Assembly (NCBI GenBank): GCA_030765045.1
Contig: CM060974.1
Coordinates: 53,332,339 to 53,396,338, forward strand
Direction: 5' to 3'
Source: Tenodera sinensis
Taxonomy: Eukaryota; Arthropoda; Insecta; Mantodea; Mantidae
DNA: 64,000 bases
Shown: in pieces, positions 57,199-64,000 of the stretch
Position numbering within the stretch: the stretch's first letter is position 1
Layout of the letters: every line of letters starts with the position of its first letter
Notes under the pieces: model-generated
The model's input: only the letters and a program-made list of their open reading frames with translations
What the model was told of the DNA's origin: nothing
Databases searched by the model: none
Program-made: the position numbers and the translations under genes

Positions 57199-58149
57199 GT
57201 TCGTCCCAACCGAGTGGATGACAAACAACAAAATCTCAGCAACTTACAATTGACATCGACACCATGATGACTACACGAAGAGAGAGATGGAACCACTGGT
57301 CATAACAAAACAGCTGGGTGACCACACGTATGAGCTACAGAATACAAATGGCAAGTTGGTAGGAAGATACCATAAAAATAAATTGAAGCCATACAAAGAA
57401 AGGACCAAATAGTCTTTGCCAACGAATGTCTAAGGCAGGAGTAGTAGAGATGAAAGAAGATAACAATTTTTAATGGGTTACTTATAGAAAATTATGTTCA
57501 GATTAGGAATTACAACAAGGAAGAAAATCAACATAGTCATTGGCTATATCGACCACAAAGAGCATTGTCAACAAAAACAGACGAGGACACTGATTGTCAT
57601 TAAAGAAATGAATCATAGCGACGGAAGATAATATGTTTTTGACATAAGGATGTCAGGGACAAAAATAAAAATGAATCAATTATGATGACAAAGATATAAT
57701 ATTTCGACACAAACATGTCGAGGGTAAATTGAGAAGAAAAATAATACAATTACAGAATAATTATAAATATAGAAGTTTTCTCTTATAGAAATAAGAGACA
57801 AAGAAGTGACAATTAGTGAAGTGAGGAAAACCATAATCAGAAAAACAATGCCCATGAATTAAGATGAATATAGCCAATGCTAAGCTCGAAGAAATGTTGA
57901 ACCAAACAACAATGAATAAGAAAATTAGTACCATAAGTAACATCAGAGTTTAAGAACCGACTCAACAACCTGCCTATACATAATAAGCTTATAAGACAAA
58001 GAAGGCAAAGAACTGAATAAAATATTGCCATAAACATGATCATAATCATTAGCTCAAAATTTGTATCCTGTTTTTCTCTCCTCATAGCAATGAATACAAG
58101 TCAAAAACCACATAATAAACCATGATACACTTAAATTATATTTGTGTCA
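57199..58149 (+). other. Non-coding 3' internal region of gag-only element
   Basis: Matches the reverse complement of 48386-49357 in copy 1 almost base for base, so it is a conserved part of the element, yet no frame shows protease, RT or integrase motifs. Short frames here are not supported. Confidence 0.75.
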
Positions 58150-58620
58150 ATGGCAAATGTACAATAACTGAGTATGTGTTGTATAAGAGCTGAATATGTG
58201 TTGTACAATAACTGAATATGTATTGTATGATAACTGGATATATTGTGTAATAACTGAATATGTTGAGTAATAACTAAATGCGTTATGCAAAAACTGAATG
58301 TGTATTGTGTAATAACTGAATATGCCTTGCATAATAACAGAACATATGTGGTATGATAGCAGGATATATTGTACAATAACTGAATATGTATTGTATAATA
58401 ATTGGACATGTTGTGTAATAACTAAATGTGTTGTACAATAACTGAATATGTATTGTATAATAATTGGACATGTGTAATAACTAAATGTGTTGTACAATAA
58501 CTGAATATGTATTGTATAATAATTGGACATGTTGTGTAATAACTAAATGTGTTGTACAATAACTGGATATGTATTGTATAATAACTGAATGCATTGTGTA
58601 GTAATCGAATATGTGAAATT
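58150..58620 (+). repeat. Tandem array of a roughly 21-bp unit, copy 2
   Basis: About 22 units like aataactgaatatgtattgt. A block of three units (about 62 bp, containing ggacatgttgtgtaataac) is itself repeated about three times at 58370-58560, whereas copy 1 has it once. Confidence 0.88.
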
Positions 58621-58807
58621 TATAAAGACATGCTGTATCATGTCAAAACAAAAGACAAAGACAAACAGTGAAGAAGACTGTAAAGAAAAAAAAAAAAAAA
58701 AAAAAAATTGCACAAAGTGATTGAATCATAGGAGTAGGGAGAAGTATTGTATTGTGTTTCAAGATTGTAAATAAGGTGACAACTTGAAAAACAAAACAAG
58801 GGGCATA

Positions 58808-59339
58808 TGAGACAGAATATTGACCAATGGAGGGTCGTTCATGTAAATATTTTTGTAAGAGTGTGTAAATTTCTAATTCCTTTAATTTGGGTGTATCAGG
58901 GACTTATTTTTCAATATCCAAGATAGCCAATGTTTTCTTGTCACTTCGTGTTCAACCAATGAGAACTGTTGCGCGGATGAATACATAAGAATGGCGGTGT
59001 TGCGTCATACCGATGCCAGGAACTAGATTCATTAGCGTCTGTGAGCTCAAGTTGAAAGGATGTGTTTTTTTTGATAGCGCGTGAACATGTAACTTTCACC
59101 CAAACCTTTATACAGTGTAGATTCTACCAAACTGTGAAGATTGTTGATTAATTAATATGGTGCTAAAAGTGTAAATTAACGAATAAATATGTTGTGATAA
59201 AGGAACGTAGATTTCTGCATTCCATTCTGTAACCACAACCCTGTAGATAAGAGTCGCGTCTACTATCACACATTTCATCATTCGATAAGAACATTATCTC
59301 CGGTATGCTACATACCGAATTTTAATAAAAACCGCACCA
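58808..59339 (+). repeat. 3' LTR of gag-only element copy 2
   Basis: 532 bp, close match to the 5' LTR with small indels near its 3' end. Confidence 0.9.
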
Positions 59340-59481
59340 GTACAAAATGTGAAATGGTAATTATTCTTATATTTGAACATAAAATTAACAATAAACATCA
59401 CGAGTTTTTATGAAATTATAAACATTATTACAATTAATCAGTTATTTGAACTAAATTGTATGTGCACACACTTGAGAGTTT

Positions 59482-60018
59482 TCACAGCAAATTCTCAGCA
59501 CACTTCTTGCAAACCTGACCGGCATGCTCTAAACAATAATACATTTCACATTTCTTGCAGCAATATCTTGAAAGTCGTTTCTTTTTTGAGTCTACTAGGC
59601 AAGTCTTGCAAACTTTCCACTTATTTTCAGCAGAAGGACCTGAAGAATCTTCGTTAATTTCTGTAGGGCGAAATCTTTTAAGACCTTCTTGAAGCCCACT
59701 GACTATCCACCTTGTAAGCATGTTCCTTTTACACAGATAATTGAAATATAGTTCTCGAGATAACTTCTTCAAAAATAACCTCCTGCTCTTGATTTCACTT
59801 GCATTGCCTAGAAAGAGAATTTGAGCATTTATTGCAGATATGTTGAGCATAGCAAAAAGTACAACTAAATGCCATCTGCGACAGTTTCTGGCAATATCAT
59901 ATGTGGCACACAGTTTGTCTACAATACCCACCCCGGATTTTGTTTCATTATAAAACGTTATCATTTCTGGTTTTTGCTTTTCACTGGAGTTTTTATCTGG
60001 ATGATATTCATTCTGCAA
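59482..60018 (-). pseudogene. piggyBac transposase C-terminal fragment, second lineage
   Basis: 178 codons on the - strand. KPEMITFYNETKSGVGIVD aligns with the third catalytic Asp region, followed by NCRRWHLVVLFAMLNIS and a C-terminal Cys-rich domain (CKTC, CCKKCEMYYC, CKKC). The N-terminal two thirds, with the first two Asp residues, are missing. Sequence type differs from the element at 2955, so it is another lineage. Confidence 0.85.
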
Positions 60019-60082
60019 ACGATCCTAGCTAACATCATCTTCTAATTCTCTGTTGGAATTTGTGTCAACTAGAAGCACCTAT

Positions 60083-60283
60083 ACACTCTTTGGAAAACCT
60101 GAAGAAAATGGGTGCAGTGGAAATTTCTGTGCATACAAATACCATAGAAAACTGTGGAAAAGTGTAAAGCACTCCATTCCCTACTTGAGCCAGATGAAGG
60201 ACCATTTTGAAGGCTACTTAGCGGAGCACATTTTCAAATACCAGGAATTTGTGAATACATCAGTTCCTAAAGGCAGCTCTTGA
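60083..60283 (+). pseudogene. Merlin/ISXO2-type transposase C-terminal fragment
   Basis: Pieces HTNTIEN (about 60138-60158) and, one frame over, LWKSVKHSIPYL then HFEGYLAEHIFKYQEF (to about 60250) match the end of ISXO2-like transposases, where the N-x-x-E segment holds the last catalytic residue. A 1-base shift separates the two pieces. No other part of the enzyme is nearby. Confidence 0.7.
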
Positions 60284-61129
60284 CCTGTATTCACCCCCAC
60301 AGTAAAGGTTATACTCCTTCATATACATAACTCTGATGCATATTTATATAGACACCAATAAGGGGATCATTATGTTGCTTAGGGTTTAGTTGTCTGACAC
60401 ACTTGCAGCACTATTTAGCTGCATTTGGAGTGCCAATGTTGGCAATTGCTGAACATGACAAACTATACTTACTCCACTCTTAGGTCCTGACTTGATGTAA
60501 ACACAAGCCGTCAACAACTAACCTGTGATACACCAAAACCAAAGCACACCACAAAATATAGTACCTTAAATATTGGCGATTATCTGTGAGTTTTCAAGAT
60601 GTACAATAACCATGGTAAAGACAACTTGAACGTAATGTAATTGCAGTGCTAGTCCTAAAACTCCCAAGTTAATATCTTCTGTTGCATCATAAACAAGTTA
60701 TTACAGAGGGATATAAGGTGTGGATCTAAGGCTGGATGGAGTATAGGAATGAGCAGGAAATGCTCTCACGATATCTCAAATGGAGTATGTTATCCATGGC
60801 CATTGTGTTGTGCACATTCTACTCCATTTGTGACTTGTACACATTACTGATGTAAATATGATGTAAACTACCATGTCCTGAGTGTCATTTATTGTTAATT
60901 ATATTGTTATAAGTTAAGCAATAAATGAGTGCAATATACTGCTGTAAGTGTGTGATAAACAATGCTAAGTGCTTTTCCCCATAAGCAATCTTAATCTCAC
61001 ATATGCACAAAAAATGTTTTGTGAGAAGTACTTACATTGATAGTACAATCTTTGGGGCTGCACACCTTCCTTTCTAGGCGATCTCAGATATATAGCTTTG
61101 TTCCAAGCTAATGCACCCATAACTACATA
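60284..61129. other. Intergenic stretch
   Basis: No gene recognised. About 60862-60960 is loosely similar to 62272-62310 and 63110-63230 (shared ctaccat-tcctgagtg). Confidence 0.4.
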
Positions 61130-61559
61130 TACTGGGTGTCCCACAAAAACACCCACAACACATAGTATATTGTGTGGGATGGCAAACTGATTGATTTTCA
61201 GACAGGAACCCCTATCCAGAAATGTATGGTATGGACACTGGAGAGCACCTAAGTTTGAGAACTAACAGTTGTGGCAGTTTGTTAACATTCATTTTGGTAT
61301 CTTAATATGGAAGGTATGCCCATTAGCCATCTGTGTATGGGGATGAACCATCTGAGCATAATAACATTCCTGCACATGCGCTAAATTCATCCATAGAGCT
61401 CTTGGTGCACATCCTACTGCATTAGAGTAACCTTTTCAACAGCAGTCTGACATGTATTAGTACACAGCTGTGGAAATGGCCAACTTGAGCTCTGCACACT
61501 TTGATGTAAATGTGCAGACTTCCCTCAACGTTGCATATTCAAATTAATTAATTGGTAAA

Positions 61560-61811
61560 GGAGGATCAGTTCCATGGCCAGCACAAATGGCAGATCTGAC
61601 ACCTCTCAACTATTTTCTGTGGAGCTGTATGACGAGTATGGTGTATGGCACTCCTGTAATGTCAGCGGAAGACCTAATGGCTCAAGTCTACAGAGCGATT
61701 GAAAATCTCCAAAGACAACCACAGGTATTGGGTCATGTGCATGAGGCTCACCACTGCCGATATAAGCTCTGCAATGATCTAGGAGATATACAGTTTGAAG
61801 CCCATTTGTAA
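61560..61811 (+). pseudogene. Tc1-like transposase C-terminal remnant
   Basis: GGSVPWPAQMADLTPLNYFLW followed by VYGTPVMSAEDL and a Cys-containing C-terminus matches the last acidic region (usually SPDLTPLDFFLWG) of Tc1/IS630 transposases common in insects. The last acidic position reads N here, and upstream catalytic parts are gone. Confidence 0.75.
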
Positions 61812-61826
61812 TGTAGACAGCTTGAT

Positions 61827-62078
61827 TTGTTTTTTTTTTTAAATTAAAGTCCTCCAATGTAATGTCATATCGAGCGGTGAATGAATGAAATTGGTGAAAT
61901 GACGCTCAAATGAGGCCAAGTTCCATTGAGCTTTAAGTTACCTGAGATTCATTTCCTCAGGATAAGGGAAAACCTTGGAAAAAACCTTATTCGGATAACT
62001 CACCCTAAGTGAGATTCAAACTCACGACCTCTTGAACATGAGGCAAGACATGCTAACCATCACGCTACAGAGGTGGGC
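61827..62078 (-). mobile_element. SINE family 3 inside the Tc1-like element
   Basis: 252 bp bounded by agacagcttgat (61815-61826, 62079-62090), poly-A tail seen as T-run at 61830-61843, head near 62000-62076. Confidence 0.9.
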
Positions 62079-62267
62079 AGACAGCTTGATGCTGGGTTTA
62101 TTAACAAAATGTGAATGCACATGCATCTCACACTTTGATGCACTACAGCGTCCAAATCGTGCATTTCTTGACAGGGGTTCCTATTTGAAAACCTGTCAGT
62201 TTGCCGTCCCACACAACATACTAAGCGTTGTCTGTGGTTTTTTTTTCTTTCTGGGACATTCTGCATA

Positions 62268-62864
62268 ACTGTAACTACCATATCCTGAGTGGGAATTGCT
62301 AGCACAAAGAGTGGTCAGCTCTCTGTGGTAATAAGCTTAGAGAAGTGAAAGCACTTCCAATAAACTGGGTAACCTCTTCTCATATATCTTGCTGCAAGGT
62401 TAGGTTGGCTCAGTTGCGAATAGGGAACTGCAATTTTTGCATGGTCACCTATTTAAAAAGAACCCTGCTCCTCTTTCTCTGCTATGAGACAACCTTTTGT
62501 CAGTCCATCACGTGGTGCTACAGTGTCCCTCTCTAGCGCACATTCGAGACTCTCTGCAGCTGCCTGCCAGACTTGCAGAGGTCTTGGCGGATTATAAAAC
62601 AGCAGTCAAAAGAGTTTTTAGCTTTTTAGCATAGTGCAACATGAGTTTGAGGATTTGAGGCTTTATATACCTAATTTTTTCATTCTTTTGACTTTCTTTC
62701 AATTCTGGCTTTTGCCACTGTTTTGTATATTTCTATATTTTCTTTCTTTAGCAGTAACTTTATTTTTTATTGAAGTTTATATCTGGCTATTGCCCTGAAC
62801 TGTATTTTAAGGGTGCTGGTGACCACAAAGTTGAGTACCCTTAAACCTATAGGGGGGGGGCTCC
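62268..62864. other. Intergenic stretch
   Basis: T-rich low complexity around 62660-62790 and a G-run at 62852-62860. No gene recognised. Confidence 0.45.
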
Positions 62865-63096
62865 CTGATAATAATAATGTTTCTGTTGTTTAACGACACT
62901 GTGAATTGCTAGGATCACATCGGCGTCACCGGTGTGCCGGAATTTAGTCCCGCAGGAGTTCTTTTACATGCCAGTAAATCTACTGACATGGAGCTGTCGT
63001 TTTTAAGCACACTTAAAAACCACCAGTCTGGGCTGGATTTGAACCCGCGATCTTGGGAACAGTAGGCCAGCATCTAACTAACTGAGCCACCCAGAC
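62865..63096 (-). repeat. SINE family 1 copy
   Basis: Close reverse-strand relative of 18635-18866 (gttgtttaacgac, cgcaggagttcttttacatg, gatttgaacccgcgat). The tail side shows an ATA/AAT repeat. Confidence 0.85.
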
Positions 63097-64000
63097 CATC
63101 TGTCCCCCTTCCTGAGTGGGAATTATTAATTACATGTATTACTACAATTTGTGCGTTATAATGCTACATGTATGCAATAATCAATGTTTGGTCTCGAACA
63201 CAATGTACAACCATAAGCAGAGTTACTGCATTATTTCAAGCACATACATTTTTAACTCAATATGTAAGTGTAACAGACATTACAAAGTGTGCTGTTTCCA
63301 TGTGACACATCTTCAAAATGCTTCAAACACTCAATATAATAACACAGATGGAGACATAATACCTTCTTAAGTATTTAGGCAGTTTAGGTAATCATGGTGT
63401 ACTCATCTAGCACAGAAAATATGTCCTTCCAGAGAGCTTACTGAGGTTACATTAGGGTAGGTTAGGTCTATATAAGCAGTTTTAAGAAAACTAGCCTGGT
63501 TTAAGTGATGTTGCACAGATGAAGGTGAAATTTGGCCAGCATACCATAGAATATCCAGTATAACAATGATATTCTGAATGTAAATGATTGTTAATTACAT
63601 GTATTACAACTTGTGCAATGTAATGCTAAATGTGCGTAATAAGCGAAGTGAAGTGTTTCAGCACATACACAATCTTAACTACCACAGTTTACGTTTAGAG
63701 GTTAGATAGCGAGTAACATGAACAAAGCGGATAGCAGATGGAATAAACACTTGATTATCAACAGGCCACTATTAAATCGTCACCATGTCTTCTATAAACT
63801 TACAGCCTTGTTAGTTTTATGTTTCAATTAAGGGAACGTTATGTAATACACGATTTGTGCATAAAGTTTCCTAAACACCAGAATGGTTTCTGTTGTATTG
63901 TTGATGCAAATTTTGTTTACCCTTAGTTTTCACATATAATCCCAAGCTAAATTACACAGGTAACTTGTGATTAAATAAGCTGAGAATATAACAGTTGACT
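63097..64000. other. Intergenic end with an unclassified short repeat
   Basis: About 63120-63200 and 63584-63650 share taattacatgtattac and cttgtgcaatgtaatgct, also seen weakly at 30345-30420. No gene recognised. Confidence 0.45.

Larger units (their letters stand above)
54357..59339 (+). mobile_element. Gag-only LTR retrotransposon, copy 2 (complete structure)
   Basis: TSD gtac (54353-54356, 59340-59343). LTRs tgagacag...gcacca at 54357-54900 and 58808-59339. The primer-site region starts at 54904, one gag frame (55333-57198) follows, then 1.6 kb of non-coding sequence with a 21-bp tandem array, and a purine-rich tract (aaaacaaggggcata) directly before the 3' LTR. No protease, RT, RNase H or integrase trace was found in the internal 3.9 kb, so it is of the terminal-repeat-with-gag type and must use enzymes of another element. 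Confidence 0.9.
61130..62267 (+). mobile_element. Tc1/mariner-superfamily element with about 110-bp inverted ends
   Basis: TA on both sides (61130-61131, 62266-62267). The left end (gtgtcccacaaaaac, then gtgtgggatggcaaactga and acaggaacccct) recurs reversed at 62158-62265. The coding part is reduced to about 61560-61811. A SINE (61827-62078) sits in its 3' side. Without it the element is under 0.9 kb, so it is internally deleted. Confidence 0.8.

Overview
The window looks like nuclear DNA of an insect, probably a hemimetabolous one with a large, repeat-rich genome such as a cockroach or termite. That placing is inference: it rests on AT-rich DNA, long introns, C2H2 zinc-finger genes whose first coding exon is acidic and rich in KEE/KxE motifs, and a dense mix of mariner, piggyBac, Merlin, Penelope, Ty3/gypsy, CR1- and jockey-like LINE, and tRNA-derived SINE sequences. 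There are no bacterial genes, operons or CRISPR arrays.

Host genes. Two paralogous zinc-finger genes lie tail to tail. Gene A is on the + strand (first coding exon 312-587, finger exon 10846-12340). Gene B is on the - strand (first coding exon 53572-53300, finger exon 41890-40660). Exons, splice sites, intron blocks and one old mariner insertion match in inverted order, so a segment of about 12 kb was duplicated in inverted orientation. Later insertions mark each copy. A has a piggyBac element. B has a gag-only LTR element and a tRNA-derived SINE. In both genes the reading phase of the first coding exon does not fit the finger exon, so at least one further short exon must lie in the intron.

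Region by region. 0.3-12.3 kb: gene A with piggyBac, mariner and an unclassified 0.7 kb repeat in its intron. 13.5-15.7 kb: a Penelope-like element with 722-bp inverted arms and a 12-bp target duplication. 15.9-19.1 kb: a Ty3/gypsy element with both LTRs that has lost protease, RT and RNase H but keeps gag and integrase. 19.4-21.1 kb: a decayed jockey-like LINE 5' half. 22-26.3 kb: SINEs and two Tc1/mariner-group elements. 26.6-28.7 kb: a palindromic element interrupted by a solo LTR, a (TTA)n tract and a 0.55 kb retroposon. 30-33.9 kb: SINEs and a spliced Merlin-type transposase exon. 34-39 kb: a CR1-like LINE with an SGNH-esterase ORF1, itself interrupted by a jockey-like LINE. 39-40.2 kb: inverted SINEs and a second copy of the 0.55 kb retroposon. 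40.7-53.6 kb: gene B. 54.4-59.3 kb: a complete gag-only LTR retrotransposon. 59.5-64 kb: fragments of a second piggyBac lineage, Merlin and a Tc1-like element, plus SINEs.

Most of the DNA is mobile or derived from mobile elements. The most notable signals are the dated inverted duplication, the gag-only LTR family with an internal 21-bp tandem array, and a SINE family in which every copy bounded by a target duplication carries an inverted 5' part.
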